DNA of 64,000 nucleotides from Pseudomonas asuensis (GCF_014646755.1 NZ_BMNW01000005.1:372001-436000); one strand, 5' to 3'. Positions 36,403 to 45,618 are shown, numbered from the stretch's first letter. The notes: generated by a model from the sequence alone, not told the origin. A program made the numbers and translations.

Positions 36403-37422
36403 ATGGAAGAACTACACCTGGATGGCTCGATCGGCGGCGGTCAGATCTTGCGCAGCGCCTTGAGCCTGTCCATGATTACCGGGCGGCCCTTCAGCATCAT
36501 TAATATTCGTGCGAAGCGGAGCCGCCCCGGACTGCTTCGCCAACACCTGACTGCCGTGCAGGCGGCAGCCGCTATTTGCGATGCTACCCTTGAAGGCGCT
36601 GAATTAGGCACGCTCAATCTGCACTTTCGCCCCGGCGCAATCAAAGGGGGCGACTATGAGTTTGCCATTAGCACAGCAGGCAGCTGCGTACTGGTTTTAC
36701 AGACGGTGCTACCTGCTCTGCTCAGGGCACCTGCTCCTAGTCGCCTGCGGCTGAAAGGCGGAACGCATAACCCTGCCGCACCGCCAGTCGACTTCCTGCA
36801 AAAAGCATGGCTGCCCCTGCTGAGGCAGATGGGTGCCGATGTAAAACTTGACCTGGTTCGCCACGGCTTTGCACCTGCTGGCGGGGGTGAAATAACGGTA
36901 GCCATCCAACCCGGCGAGCTGCGTCCACTGGTGCTGGATACTCGCGGCCCTCTGATCAGCCAACAGGCGCAAGCGCTTGTAGCAGGCCTGCCCGAATCGA
37001 TTGGCAGGCGAGAGCTAAACCAGATTGCCCAACGCCTTAATTGGTCTTCTGACATGCTACATAACATTCTGTTGAGCACGGCCCAGGGACCTGGAAACGT
37101 GGTGTTGCTTGAACAGCGTTACGAAGCGGTTACTGAAGTGTTTGCAGCGTTTGGGCAAAGTCGCGTCAGAGCAGAGCATGTGGCCAACCAAGCTGTTGAT
37201 GAATTGCTTGTCTTTGAACGCAGCGGCGCGGCTGTAGGGGAGCATTTGGCCGACCAGCTTTTACTACCCTTGGTACTGGCAGGCAGTGGTCGCTTTACCT
37301 GCCTGAATGCGTCCGAACATCTCAAGAGCAATGCCGAGGTCATCCAGCAGTTTTGCCCTGTTCGCATTCTAATAGAGCCACTGGAAGGCGAATGCCATCA
37401 GGTTCGGCTAGAGCCGCGCTAA
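36403..37422 (+). CDS. rtcA: RNA 3'-terminal phosphate cyclase RtcA
   Basis: 339 residues. The start HLDGSIGGGQILRSALSLSMITGRPF and the C-terminal EHLADQLLLPLVLA, which holds the catalytic histidine that is adenylated, are family hallmarks. It converts RNA 3'-phosphate ends to 2',3'-cyclic phosphates using ATP, supplying RtcB substrates. The ATG at 36403 has AAGGAGG 8 nt upstream. The frame is open back to 36361, overlapping rtcB, but that start lacks a site. It is 26 bp downstream of rtcB in the same operon. Confidence 0.96.
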   Translation: MEELHLDGSIGGGQILRSALSLSMITGRPFSIINIRAKRSRPGLLRQHLTAVQAAAAICDATLEGAELGTLNLHFRPGAIKGGDYEFAISTAGSCVLVLQTVLPALLRAPAPSRLRLKGGTHNPAAPPVDFLQKAWLPLLRQMGADVKLDLVRHGFAPAGGGEITVAIQPGELRPLVLDTRGPLISQQAQALVAGLPESIGRRELNQIAQRLNWSSDMLHNILLSTAQGPGNVVLLEQRYEAVTEVFAAFGQSRVRAEHVANQAVDELLVFERSGAAVGEHLADQLLLPLVLAGSGRFTCLNASEHLKSNAEVIQQFCPVRILIEPLEGECHQVRLEPR

Positions 37423-37432
37423 ACCAGAAATG

Positions 37433-37460
37433 AAAAAGACGCCTGACAAGGCGTCTTTTT
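37433..37460. terminator. Bidirectional terminator between rtcA and the ankyrin gene
   Basis: AAAAAGACGCCT (37433-37444), loop GACA and AGGCGTCTTTTT (37449-37460) give a perfect 12-bp stem with T runs on both strands, between convergent genes. Confidence 0.92.
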
Positions 37461-37474
37461 CATGAATAAGTAGC

Positions 37475-38008
37475 TTACTTTTGCAGCTCTTGAATGCGGG
37501 CCAGCAAAGCGGCCGTTTCTGGCGCACCCATGCGTTGGGCAGCCGCAAGAGGCGTTACACCATTAGCATCCTGAGCATGGATATCGGCGCCCTTTTCAAT
37601 CAGGTACTCGGTGATTTCAGCCCGGTTGAACATGGCGGCCATCATCAGCGCTGTTTTGCCATCGGGTGAAGCACCTTCTATGTCAGCACCTTGCTCAGCC
37701 AACAGTTTCACCATTGCCAAGTCACCTTTAAAGGCTGCACCTGCAATTGGACTCTGACCGTTATCATTGCGGATATTAGGATCAGCGCCATGATCAAGCA
37801 GTGTACGCACTGCATCAAGCTGCCCGTGGTAGCTGGCCAGCATTAGCAGGGTATCGCCTTTACTGGTGCGTAAATTAGGGGGCAGCCCCTTGTCCAGTAG
37901 CTTGGCCAGTGTGGCTGCATCGCCACTGCGCGCTAAATCGAGTACTTGATGAGCGAACTCAATCGCCTGATCTTCGGAAAGTTGTGCGTCGCGATTCTCT
38001 TCGGTCAT
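37475..38008 (-). CDS. Ankyrin-repeat protein, partner of the manganese catalase
   Basis: 177 residues. A short helical N-terminus is followed by four to five ankyrin repeats (GDTLLMLASYHGQLDAVRTLL, GQSPIAGAAFKGDLAMVKLL, GKTALMMAAMFNRAEITEYL, GVTPLAAAQRMGAPETAALL). No signal peptide, so cytosolic. AAGGAAG precedes the ATG. It lies about 200 bp downstream of the Mn-catalase gene on the same strand. This parallels the katB-ankB pair of Pseudomonas aeruginosa, where the ankyrin protein supports catalase activity. The equivalent role here is inferred. Confidence 0.85.
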   Translation of the reverse strand: MTEENRDAQLSEDQAIEFAHQVLDLARSGDAATLAKLLDKGLPPNLRTSKGDTLLMLASYHGQLDAVRTLLDHGADPNIRNDNGQSPIAGAAFKGDLAMVKLLAEQGADIEGASPDGKTALMMAAMFNRAEITEYLIEKGADIHAQDANGVTPLAAAQRMGAPETAALLARIQELQK

Positions 38009-38206
38009 CTCGCTTCCTTGATATGCGGTAATAACAGTGCTGCTTACTGCGACTGCATTCCGACATTTTAATTCGTCCTGATGACTACCGGATAAAGAAC
38101 TTGTCTATCGGCTCGCGTAAGGCTTCATATAAGAACCCTGCATGGCAGGGTGTGGTATCAGACCACAGCCAAGCCATGCATAGGTAATCATCTAGCTAGA
38201 CACGCA

Positions 38207-39094
38207 TCAGACTTCTTTCTTTTGCGTAGCCATACCAGAGCCTAGATCAGCCCCAGTGAGAGGGTTGCTGGCTGGGTCAGACATCGTACGCTTGACCATT
38301 TGCTCAACAACTTTCATGTCTTTGGCTGGCAGATTTACGGTAGCCAGACCATCACCACCATCAACAGCAGGCTGTGGGCTTTCCACAAATTCCCATTCGC
38401 CGCCCTGATTCCAAGGACCACGCATCTCGCCTTCGCCTTGAGACATGTTGAAGTACACGCTGGCGAATTCGGGCTTGCCAGGCAGCTTGCCTTGGGGGAA
38501 GTTGGGCTGCATTGAATGCAGGGCCTTCTCGAAAGACTTCTGGTGAGCGATTTCGCGCGTCATCAGGAACTGCAGAGCATCTTTCACGCCCGCATCGTCG
38601 GTCAGATTGATCAAGCGCTCATATACAATCTTTGCACGGGCTTCTGCTGCAATGTTGGAGCGCAGGTCAGCAGTAGGCTCAGTGATAGTATCGATATAGG
38701 CGGCTGTCCACGGTACACCTGCAGAGTTGGTAAGCGGTGCGCCGCCACCGTACAGGACCGATGTAATGTGGGAATCGTTACCTGCACCGGTAATGCTGCG
38801 GTACATATCGGCTTCTTCTTCGATGCCTTCGGCCATTTGGCCTTTATTACCTTTATTCAGCATTCCCACGATGGAGCCAATGATCTCCAAGTGGCTAAGC
38901 TCTTCGGTCGCGATATCCATCAACAGATCCTTACGACCTGCATCATCTTCGGCCAGACCTTGTGTGAAGTAGCGCATTGCAGCAGCAAGTTCGCCCTGGG
39001 GACCGCCAAACTGTTCAAGCATTAGATTGGCAAGACCCGGATTGGGACCAGCCACACGAACGGTGTACTGAAGTCGTTTGTTATGAACGAACAT
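38207..39094 (-). CDS. Manganese (non-haem) catalase
   Basis: 295 residues. The dinuclear manganese ligands fit Glu35, Glu65, His68, Glu151 and His184 in AAMRYF, ATEELSHLEIIG, AEARAKIVYERL and MTREIAHQKSFEKAL. GGGAPLTNSAGVPW is also conserved. It disproportionates hydrogen peroxide and is insensitive to haem poisons. GGAGA lies 5-6 nt before the ATG. The ankyrin gene follows. The upstream 39095-39809 region would hold its promoter. Length and ligand spacing match KatN/YdbD-type enzymes. Confidence 0.95.
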   Translation of the reverse strand: MFVHNKRLQYTVRVAGPNPGLANLMLEQFGGPQGELAAAMRYFTQGLAEDDAGRKDLLMDIATEELSHLEIIGSIVGMLNKGNKGQMAEGIEEEADMYRSITGAGNDSHITSVLYGGGAPLTNSAGVPWTAAYIDTITEPTADLRSNIAAEARAKIVYERLINLTDDAGVKDALQFLMTREIAHQKSFEKALHSMQPNFPQGKLPGKPEFASVYFNMSQGEGEMRGPWNQGGEWEFVESPQPAVDGGDGLATVNLPAKDMKVVEQMVKRTMSDPASNPLTGADLGSGMATQKKEV

Positions 39095-39809
39095 ACAGTT
39101 CTCCTATCCAGAATTAATCACGTTGTCCTTATCCCAACTACTTCCCTTTTGATTTTTAATAACACCCATGGTGTAAAAGCCTGATAACGATGGTATGTAC
39201 AGGCTCTGTATAAATGGAGGCAGTTTGGCTCTGGATAGTTCAGAGAAAATGACTATCAACCTGTGCACTTTTACCTATCAGGCCAATTAGAAAGTATTAT
39301 TAGGAAGACTCGGTAAAACGTCTCTAGACCAGTATTTTCCACGCACGCAAAGCTTTTCTAGTACGTCAGAAACAGGCTTCAAAAGTTCTTTTTTAGGCAC
39401 CTGACGCTTTTAGCCATTTGTCGGCTGGATCTCCTTTACGCCTAATGACTTATAGGTTTTAAAACGGACTGATCAGTCATATATCGAGTTGGATTTATCT
39501 TGGCTTTTTGGCTCAGCACTCCGCTTGTGACTTCTCTTGCTCCGTTCGTCGAGGTGCGACCTAATTCAGCGCAATAAAATTGATACAGTTCACAAATTAC
39601 TTCTCTAGCAGGATGCTAATCAGCCAAGGACAGGTCAGGTTTTCTGAGCACCCGATTGCCGTTCATCGTCAATTTCAGCGAGTGCCCTTACCTTTTCTTT
39701 CTAGTTGAAAACAGCGAACGCTAGAGCAGTGTGATCTGTTCGCTAATTGTTATTGCTGTTCACAGAGGGAGTGACTGGCAGTAGCGTCAACGCTAGTAAA
39801 GAGACGTAC
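39095..39809. other. Long divergent intergenic region, no gene seen
   Basis: 715 bp between the Mn-catalase gene and the CsgG-like gene. No coding frame, tRNA-like fold or clear promoter pair was found. It is large enough for a small RNA and for two promoters. Confidence 0.5.
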
Positions 39810-40481
39810 ATGAAAAAGAAGGTTTTGATTGCAAGCGCCATTAGCTTGGCTGCGCTGCTCTCCGGTTGCGCAACTGAAGGCTCTCGGACACTGGAAGTTG
39901 CCAAGGTGACTTCTGCCCAAAGCGTCTATCAAGGCATACGTCACCCTATTTCCGTGGGTAAATTTGATAACCGCTCAAGCTATATGCGTGGTCTTTTTTC
40001 AGATGGCGTTGATCGTCTGGGCGGTCAGGCTAAAACCATTCTGATCACTCACCTTCAGCAGTCCAACCGCTTCAATGTCCTGGACCGTGACAACCTCAGT
40101 GAAATAGCCCAGGAAAGCGCAATCTCGAAAAAAGGACAGCAGCTGCGCGGTGCTGATTATGTCGTTACCGGGGATGTAACAGAGTTTGGTCGCAAGGAAG
40201 TAGGTGATCAGCAGCTGTTCGGCATTCTTGGCCGTGGCAAATCACAAATCGCCTATGCCAAGGTCAACCTCAATATCGTTAATGTGCGTACATCCGAAGT
40301 GGTTTACTCGACCCAGGGTGCAGGTGAGTACAGCCTATCCAACCGGGAGGTGGTTGGCTTTGGTGGAACAGCAAGTTACGACTCTACGCTGAACGGTAAA
40401 GTCCTGGACCTGGCCATCCGTGAAGCGATCAACCGCTTGGTCGAAGGTATCGATAGCGGCGCCTGGAAGCCCGCACAGTAA
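39810..40481 (+). CDS. CsgG/HfaB-family lipoprotein
   Basis: 223 residues. Lipobox LLSGCATEG after a short charged N-terminus gives acylation at Cys near position 20. ISVGKFDNRSSYMRGLF, GGQAKTILITHLQQSNRFNVLDRDNL and GADYVVTGDVTEFGRKEVG are typical of CsgG-related curli secretion channels and of the stand-alone family members. The ATG at 39810 begins the lipoprotein signal. It is the first of three lipoprotein genes (with DUF4810 and DUF799) that recur together in proteobacteria. No curli subunit genes are present, so a curli role is unlikely. Confidence 0.9.
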   Translation: MKKKVLIASAISLAALLSGCATEGSRTLEVAKVTSAQSVYQGIRHPISVGKFDNRSSYMRGLFSDGVDRLGGQAKTILITHLQQSNRFNVLDRDNLSEIAQESAISKKGQQLRGADYVVTGDVTEFGRKEVGDQQLFGILGRGKSQIAYAKVNLNIVNVRTSEVVYSTQGAGEYSLSNREVVGFGGTASYDSTLNGKVLDLAIREAINRLVEGIDSGAWKPAQ

Positions 40482-40504
40482 ATCGTTAACGCTAAGGAAT
40501 GGAT

Positions 40505-40864
40505 ATGAAAAGCGTTTTACAGCCTTGTGCTGCATTGTTGTCGCTTACCTTTGTGGCCCTGCTCAGCGGTTGTGCCGAGCAGCCTAAATCGCTCTATTAC
40601 TGGCCCGGTTATCAAGAACAGGTCTATGGGCACTTCACCAAGGAGACGGGCCCTGAGCAGCAGATCACGGCCCTGGAGGCAGGACTGCAACAGGCTCGCT
40701 CAAAAGGCCTTACACCCGCACCTGGCTATCACGCCCAGCTGGGAATGCTTTATGCCGAAGTAGGCAAAATGGATCAGGTTCGCCAGCAATTCGAGACTGA
40801 AAAAACCTTATTTCCAGAGTCCACCGCGTACATGGACTTCCTGATGCGTAACTTCAAGAAGTAG
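40505..40864 (+). CDS. DUF4810 lipoprotein
   Basis: 119 residues. Lipobox LLSGCAEQ, then SLYYWPGYQEQVYGHFTKE, the DUF4810 opening, followed by helical TPR-like sequence (GYHAQLGMLYAEVGKMDQVRQQFETEKTLFPES). The ATG at 40505 has AAGGA 6 nt upstream; the ATG two codons earlier is too close to that site. It is sandwiched between the CsgG-like and DUF799 genes with short gaps and is probably part of one envelope complex with them. Confidence 0.88.
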   Translation: MKSVLQPCAALLSLTFVALLSGCAEQPKSLYYWPGYQEQVYGHFTKETGPEQQITALEAGLQQARSKGLTPAPGYHAQLGMLYAEVGKMDQVRQQFETEKTLFPESTAYMDFLMRNFKK

Positions 40865-40873
40865 GAACCTCCC

Positions 40874-41551
40874 ATGCGCACTCTTTATCTCAAAGCCTTA
40901 TTTGTCCTTTCCGCCTTTGGTCTACTGGTAGGTTGTGCCAACCAACAGCAACCCTATGACTACACGGCATTTAGAGAAAGCAAGCCAACCTCCATTGTTA
41001 TTCTGCCGCCAGTAAACAAGTCGCCTGATGTAAAAGCCACTTACAGCGTGCTTTCACAACTGACCTATCCACTGGCCGAAGCCGGTTATTACGTTTTACC
41101 TGTTGCCCTTGTGGATGAAACCTTCAAGGAAAACGGCCTGTTAAATCCCGAAGACATGCAGGCAGCGCCACCCGCCAAGCTTCGTGAAATCTTTGGTGCA
41201 GACGCTGCCATGTATGTGGAGGTCAGTCGCTATGGCAGTACCTATGCCATCATCAGCAGTGAGACGGTTGTAACCGCTTCCGCCAAGCTCGTTGATCTAC
41301 GCAGCGGCAAATTGCTTTGGCAAGGTGCTGCGAGCGCCAGCACGGCCGAACAGCAGCAAAACAGTGGTGGTGGTCTGATTGGCTTATTGATCACAGCCGC
41401 TGTAAATCAGATCGCGAACTCTATTACTGATAAAGGTCACGAAATCGCCGGGATTACCAGTCTTCGCCTGTTGTCGGTAGGGCGCCCCAATGGCCTCCTG
41501 AGTGGGCCACACTCACCGAACTATGGTCACGATCCTATTGCAGGACGCTAG
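40874..41551 (+). CDS. DUF799/GNA1162-family lipoprotein
   Basis: 225 residues. Lipobox LLVGCANQQ; SIVILPPVNKSPDVKATYSVLSQLTYPLAEAGYYVLPVALVDETFKENG is the GNA1162 family core, whose fold resembles TolB N-terminal and CsgG-type domains. It ends with a low-complexity tail. It starts 9 nt after the DUF4810 stop. The three lipoproteins CsgG-like, DUF4810 and DUF799 form a conserved operon of unknown envelope function. Confidence 0.9.
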   Translation: MRTLYLKALFVLSAFGLLVGCANQQQPYDYTAFRESKPTSIVILPPVNKSPDVKATYSVLSQLTYPLAEAGYYVLPVALVDETFKENGLLNPEDMQAAPPAKLREIFGADAAMYVEVSRYGSTYAIISSETVVTASAKLVDLRSGKLLWQGAASASTAEQQQNSGGGLIGLLITAAVNQIANSITDKGHEIAGITSLRLLSVGRPNGLLSGPHSPNYGHDPIAGR

Positions 41552-41642
41552 CCAAAGCCTTTCATTGGGCGGATTGCCGAGCAATGCCGCCCGATGTTTA
41601 TAGCGTCTTGCCTAAAATGCACGTTGCAGTATGGAGGAACTT

Positions 41643-42203
41643 ATGGGTAACAAGACGCTTACTGAGACGAGCAAATTCCTGAGCTATATCCTCAGGCATA
41701 AGCCTCAGGCAATTGGCATCACACTTGATAATGAGGGGTGGGTTGATGTTAGCGCCTTGATCGAAGGTGCCGCCAGGCATGGCCGCGCTCTGGACGAAAC
41801 GCTCATACGCGAAGTGGTTGTGGGTAACGATAAAAAACGCTTCAGCTTATCGTCTGATGGGGCACGCATTCGTGCAGCTCAGGGGCATTCCACAACGCAG
41901 GTTAACCTTCAGCACGTCCAGAAAGTCCCACCTGAACGCTTGTACCATGGTACTGCCAGTCGTTTCCTGGAATCGATCCGAAGACAGGGCTTGATCCCCG
42001 GCTCACGCCACCATGTCCATCTCTCCGATAACCCTGACACGGCCCGTGCTGTAGGAAAGCGCTATGGCACGCCAGTGATATTAAATATCAGGGCGCAGGA
42101 TATGCACCAGCAAGGCCATCGATTCTTTCAGGCGGATAATGGCGTCTGGCTGGTAGAGCACGTGCCCATGGATTTTATTTCAGAAACCACGATAGCACTC
42201 TAA
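41643..42203 (+). CDS. kptA: RNA 2'-phosphotransferase KptA/Tpt1
   Basis: 186 residues. The Tpt1 N-terminal winged helix carries KFLSYILRHKPQAIGITLDNEGWVDV; the ADP-ribosyltransferase-like half has LYHGTASRFLESIRRQGL and SRHHVHLSDNP, which supply the conserved Arg-His-Arg-Arg catalytic set. In yeast the family removes a splice-junction 2'-phosphate using NAD; bacterial roles are unclear, and some members ADP-ribosylate RNA ends. The ATG at 41643 has GGAGG 6 nt upstream, while the ATG at 41631 overlaps that site. Its proximity to rtcBA and rtcR suggests a shared RNA-repair context. Confidence 0.94.
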   Translation: MGNKTLTETSKFLSYILRHKPQAIGITLDNEGWVDVSALIEGAARHGRALDETLIREVVVGNDKKRFSLSSDGARIRAAQGHSTTQVNLQHVQKVPPERLYHGTASRFLESIRRQGLIPGSRHHVHLSDNPDTARAVGKRYGTPVILNIRAQDMHQQGHRFFQADNGVWLVEHVPMDFISETTIAL

Positions 42204-42206
42204 CCC

Positions 42207-42232
42207 CTGTCCTGTGAAAGACAGGAGGACAG
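42207..42232. terminator. Weak hairpin between kptA and rtcR
   Basis: CTGTCCT (42207-42213) pairs with AGGACAG (42226-42232). There is no long T-tract, so termination is uncertain, but it lies exactly between the two convergent stop codons. Confidence 0.4.
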
Positions 42233-42238
42233 CACCTG

Positions 42239-43846
42239 TTATTTCCCTCTTTTTACTTGTCCCCACTCTAGCCCGAATCGTGCCAAATACTTGCGCAGTC
42301 GATCAGCGTCGTTCGGCTGAGCCTTGGCCTGGCGCGAAACACCGAATAGCCGTCGTCCAGCATCGGAGAGATTATCCGCCTGCCGGCATACCTCAATTAC
42401 AGAGGCGAGTTGCAGGCGGTCAAACAGATCCATGTCCTTTGCCTGCGACCCCAAAAGAAGATCGAGCTCATCACCCGATAAATCAAGCCCCCAGGCACGA
42501 CGCAGCCGATCGATCTCCTCCTGCACATTTGCCTCATCAATCCGCCCGCTGTCTGCCAGGGTTGCCATGCGAGTAATAGATGCGGATAACTCACGAAAAT
42601 TACCGCTCCACATAGCCTCACTGGATGTAGCAAAGCTTAGATAGCGCCGCCGTGCCTCCAGGTTGAACCGCACCAGATGTCCCTGCTCACGGGCATGACG
42701 CTCCAGCTCAAAATCAATATTTGGCTCGATATCCTCCCGCCGCCCCGCCAAGCCTGGCAGGTCGAATGTCCAGAGATTGATACGCGCCAGTAAATCTTCG
42801 CGAAAGCGCCCTTCCGCAACACGGCTGCGCAGATCCCGATGTGTTCCTGCCATCAACAGGAAATCGCTGGTGACCTCTTTATCAGAACCCAACGGGAAGA
42901 AGCGTTTCTCCTCGATAGCCTTGAGCAACATGGCTTGCTCATCGGCCCCCAGTTCACCGATTTCATCCAGAAATAACATCCCGCCATCCGCTGCGCGAAG
43001 CAGGCCTTCCCGCGCACTTTGCGCTCCGGTAAAGGCGCCTCTCGCATGACCAAACAGGGTAGACATAGCGCCGTCCCCTCTGAGCGTGGCGCAATTGACT
43101 TCAACGAAACGTCCATCGACTTGATGCCGACCACGCTTAAGCTCATAGATACGGCGCGCCAGAAAGGACTTGCCAGCCCCTGTAGGCCCTATCAGCAACA
43201 TGGGAGCCTTGGAGCGCAAAGCAACCCGCTCAATCTGCTCGATGGTCCGGTTAAATGCCGTGTTTCGTGTTGCAATGCCTGACTTGAGAAAGGCCAGCCC
43301 CTCCAGGCGCTCATGCTGAAACCGGGTCGCAATACGATCATAGCGAGACAGATCAAGATCAATCAGCGCATGGGTTCCCGGCACCTCGTTGCTTTCATCA
43401 CGTCGTCTAGCCGGTGACGTTTGAATCAGCTTCGCGGGTAGATATCGGGCTTCGGTCAGTAGAAACCAGCAGATCTGCGCAACGTGGGTTCCTGTCGTGA
43501 TATGTACGAGGTAATCCTCCTGCTCGGTATCAAAGGTATAACCCGCTGCAAAATCGTGCAGCGCGCCATAGACCTCTTCAAAATCCCAGGGATTGCGTAG
43601 CGGCATGGCGTGCAGGCATACGTCTGTTTCCGGCGAGACCTGACAGATATCGCTCCTTAACCGCTCAGCGAGGCCAATGTCCCGCGCATCAGTCCCATGA
43701 ATCAATTCAAGCCTGTCGATGAGCAGATCCTGTTGCTGGCACAGTCCTATTGTGGGGCGCCATTTACTCCAGCGATTAGCGCCCTGCCCTACGCGGTCCA
43801 AGGTCGAGCCGATAAAGCCAATAGCAACTGTCTTTTTACGTGACAT
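42239..43846 (-). CDS. rtcR: RtcR, sigma-54-dependent activator of rtcBA with CARF sensor
   Basis: 535 residues. Residues 1-180 form the RtcR regulatory domain with a CARF-like segment HITTGTHVAQICWFLL near 115-130. The AAA+ domain has Walker A GPTGAGKS (about 220-227), the sigma-54-contacting GAFTGA at about 270-275 and Walker B GGMLFLDEIGELG near 288-300. A C-terminal DNA-binding region follows (LASVIEVCRQADNLSDAGRRLFGVSRQAK). It activates the sigma-54 promoter of rtcBA, probably after binding damaged RNA. It is convergent with kptA and lies about 6 kb from its target, whereas in many genomes rtcR is divergent from rtcBA. Confidence 0.95.
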   Translation of the reverse strand: MSRKKTVAIGFIGSTLDRVGQGANRWSKWRPTIGLCQQQDLLIDRLELIHGTDARDIGLAERLRSDICQVSPETDVCLHAMPLRNPWDFEEVYGALHDFAAGYTFDTEQEDYLVHITTGTHVAQICWFLLTEARYLPAKLIQTSPARRRDESNEVPGTHALIDLDLSRYDRIATRFQHERLEGLAFLKSGIATRNTAFNRTIEQIERVALRSKAPMLLIGPTGAGKSFLARRIYELKRGRHQVDGRFVEVNCATLRGDGAMSTLFGHARGAFTGAQSAREGLLRAADGGMLFLDEIGELGADEQAMLLKAIEEKRFFPLGSDKEVTSDFLLMAGTHRDLRSRVAEGRFREDLLARINLWTFDLPGLAGRREDIEPNIDFELERHAREQGHLVRFNLEARRRYLSFATSSEAMWSGNFRELSASITRMATLADSGRIDEANVQEEIDRLRRAWGLDLSGDELDLLLGSQAKDMDLFDRLQLASVIEVCRQADNLSDAGRRLFGVSRQAKAQPNDADRLRKYLARFGLEWGQVKRGK

Positions 43847-44239
43847 CCCTATCTCATCTATTAAACGAAGCGGTGAATACCAAGCGGTGTTAGCCTTTGA
43901 TAGGCTCAGGTCTGTAAGCGTTAATACTCAAGCCTGACAGTCAGTAACGACTATGCGCGAAATCTGATCGCAACTGGATTTCCCCTCTGCTCCCCGACCG
44001 CAAGTTACGCAAGCACTCTTAAGCGCCTACCCTAAGTCTTAACATTAGCGCGTGTACACCACAGCCTGTAGGGAATCTGTACAACCCCATTGATCTAGCG
44101 CTTAAGGAACAGCCCTTATCATCGCTAAATAGATATCTAGCTATCAATTAGATAGCTAACAATTATTGTCATTAAGCTTTCTCTGAATTAAAGTGATAGT
44201 GCTATGTAATATTATAGCGCAAAGTTTAGGAGTTTCTTT
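43847..44239. promoter_or_regulatory. Control region between rtcR and outer-membrane barrel gene 1
   Basis: 393 bp without a gene. A candidate sigma-70 promoter for the barrel gene is TTGTCA (44166-44171), a 17-bp spacer and TAAAGT (44189-44194). GTTTAGGAG lies about 8 nt before the ATG. Confidence 0.4.
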
Positions 44240-44998
44240 ATGACTACAAAAGCCCGCAATCGCTGGATTCACTCTTCACTTTTTTCTGTATTGGCTGCCT
44301 TTTCTTTTCACGCTATGGCAGACACCAGCGGCCCTATCTCCACAGCTGGCATCACTGGCAGCTACGATCAGTATAAGTTGAAGTCTAATTTGGGCTCACA
44401 AAATGGCCACCTGCCCAAGGCTGGCGTGTTTTATAACTATGGCAACAAAATGACTGGCGGCGAAGGCCTGATTTACCAGGCAGGCGTTGAGGCCAAGTTT
44501 GGCGAAAAGCACAGCAATCGCCTTAAGGAAGGTCGTGGTCAAGCAGACGTAGGCTGGAGAATGGCTATCGACAACCAGAACTATGTCGATGCTCTTGTAG
44601 GTGCAGGCTATGACTGGTCTCGTTATGAACCCAATACCAGCGGCAACGATGCGCGTTTGACAGCAAAAGGTCCTTTTGCCAAGGCCGCTCTGGGTTACAA
44701 CCATGCCTTCAATAACAACACCACGCTGCGTCTGGAAGGCGGTGTGCGTCGTCAGCTGAATGAGCGCGCCCGCCTGCGTATCCAGCATGAAGGCAGTGAA
44801 AGTGTAGACGTTCATGACCGCACCAATCCTTATGCGGAAGTGAACATGCTGTTCAACCAGAATAGTAAAGGTCTACCAATTACAGCGGGTCTGTACTATG
44901 AGCACCACGAGGACAAACTGAAGGATCGGCTAGCCCTGGCAGACAACGTCAAGCTCAAGCATGATGAGTATGGCGCGAAAGTCGGCATAGCGTTCTAA
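44240..44998 (+). CDS. Small outer-membrane beta-barrel protein (paralogue A)
   Basis: 252 residues. The signal peptide ends near HAMA; the mature part DTSGPISTAGITGSYDQYKL has alternating beta strands, aromatic girdles and a terminal phenylalanine (GAKVGIAF). It resembles the OmpA/Opa-like eight-stranded group, but no named family is evident. It is about half identical by eye to the protein encoded at 45619-46377; shared stretches include GEGLIYQ/EEGLIYQ and RTNPYAE. Function is unknown; such pairs often contribute to adhesion or surface stress responses. Confidence 0.8.
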   Translation: MTTKARNRWIHSSLFSVLAAFSFHAMADTSGPISTAGITGSYDQYKLKSNLGSQNGHLPKAGVFYNYGNKMTGGEGLIYQAGVEAKFGEKHSNRLKEGRGQADVGWRMAIDNQNYVDALVGAGYDWSRYEPNTSGNDARLTAKGPFAKAALGYNHAFNNNTTLRLEGGVRRQLNERARLRIQHEGSESVDVHDRTNPYAEVNMLFNQNSKGLPITAGLYYEHHEDKLKDRLALADNVKLKHDEYGAKVGIAF

Positions 44999-45007
44999 CG
45001 CTTGTCC

Positions 45008-45048
45008 TTCTTCTGGATGCCTCCTTCTAACGATGGCATCCAGAAGAA
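45008..45048 (+). terminator. Long hairpin after barrel gene A
   Basis: TTCTTCTGGATGCC (45008-45021) and GGCATCCAGAAGAA (45035-45048) form a perfect 14-bp stem with a 13-nt loop, 10 bp after the stop. It has no strong T-tract but is the obvious end of the transcript. Confidence 0.65.
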
Positions 45049-45618
45049 AGCTCTCACTCACTACTAACCCAGCGCTCTTCAAGCTCGATGTTCACGCTTG
45101 CCTTAATCTTTGCTTACTCGCGTTTAGTGCCGTCACTCACACGTACACAGCCCACCATGCTGGCTTAGCTCACGGTAAAGCCTCTCCAACTGTTAACCCG
45201 CTACACGCGTATATCTCGACCCACTCCCTTACCACTGGGCTAAGAACCACTTTTCAACTTTTCAAGCTCATCCACCCTCCTACCCTAGCATTCAGCCTGC
45301 CAGCTAATAGGGACATTAGAAAAACGGGCCAGTCTGGATTTTTAATTGCCATCATAATTTATAGATCAGGTCTTAAGCGCCACATAGATAAAGCTTCATA
45401 CGTATTATCTGGCAAGTATTTAGCAACACTTTAAAAAGTGTCGTTTTGATATCAGATCCAATAGCGAAAATATATAACTACCTCCTCCTTTTAAACTAAT
45501 TTTTTATATCAACTTGCTTATCGATGCATCTCGTCTAGCGTTTGGAACTTATAAGGCAAGTGCTATTCGTAATACGCGCCTGTCGTAAGACTCACTGCTT
45601 TACCGAGGAGAGTTGATT
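45049..45618. other. Intergenic stretch between barrel genes A and B
   Basis: 570 bp. A frame at 45033-45434 (+) is open but overlaps the hairpin and shows no domain or ribosome binding site, so it is not called. AT-rich sequence at 45430-45530 probably contains the promoter of gene B. Confidence 0.45.

Noticed and set aside
39810-40481. Curli secretion channel CsgG proper
   Set aside because: The fold family matches, but csgA, csgB, csgE and csgF are absent and the neighbours are the DUF4810/DUF799 pair, so a curli role was not assigned.
45033-45434. A 133-codon frame between the two barrel genes
   Set aside because: It begins inside the terminator hairpin of gene A, lacks a ribosome binding site and has no recognisable domain.
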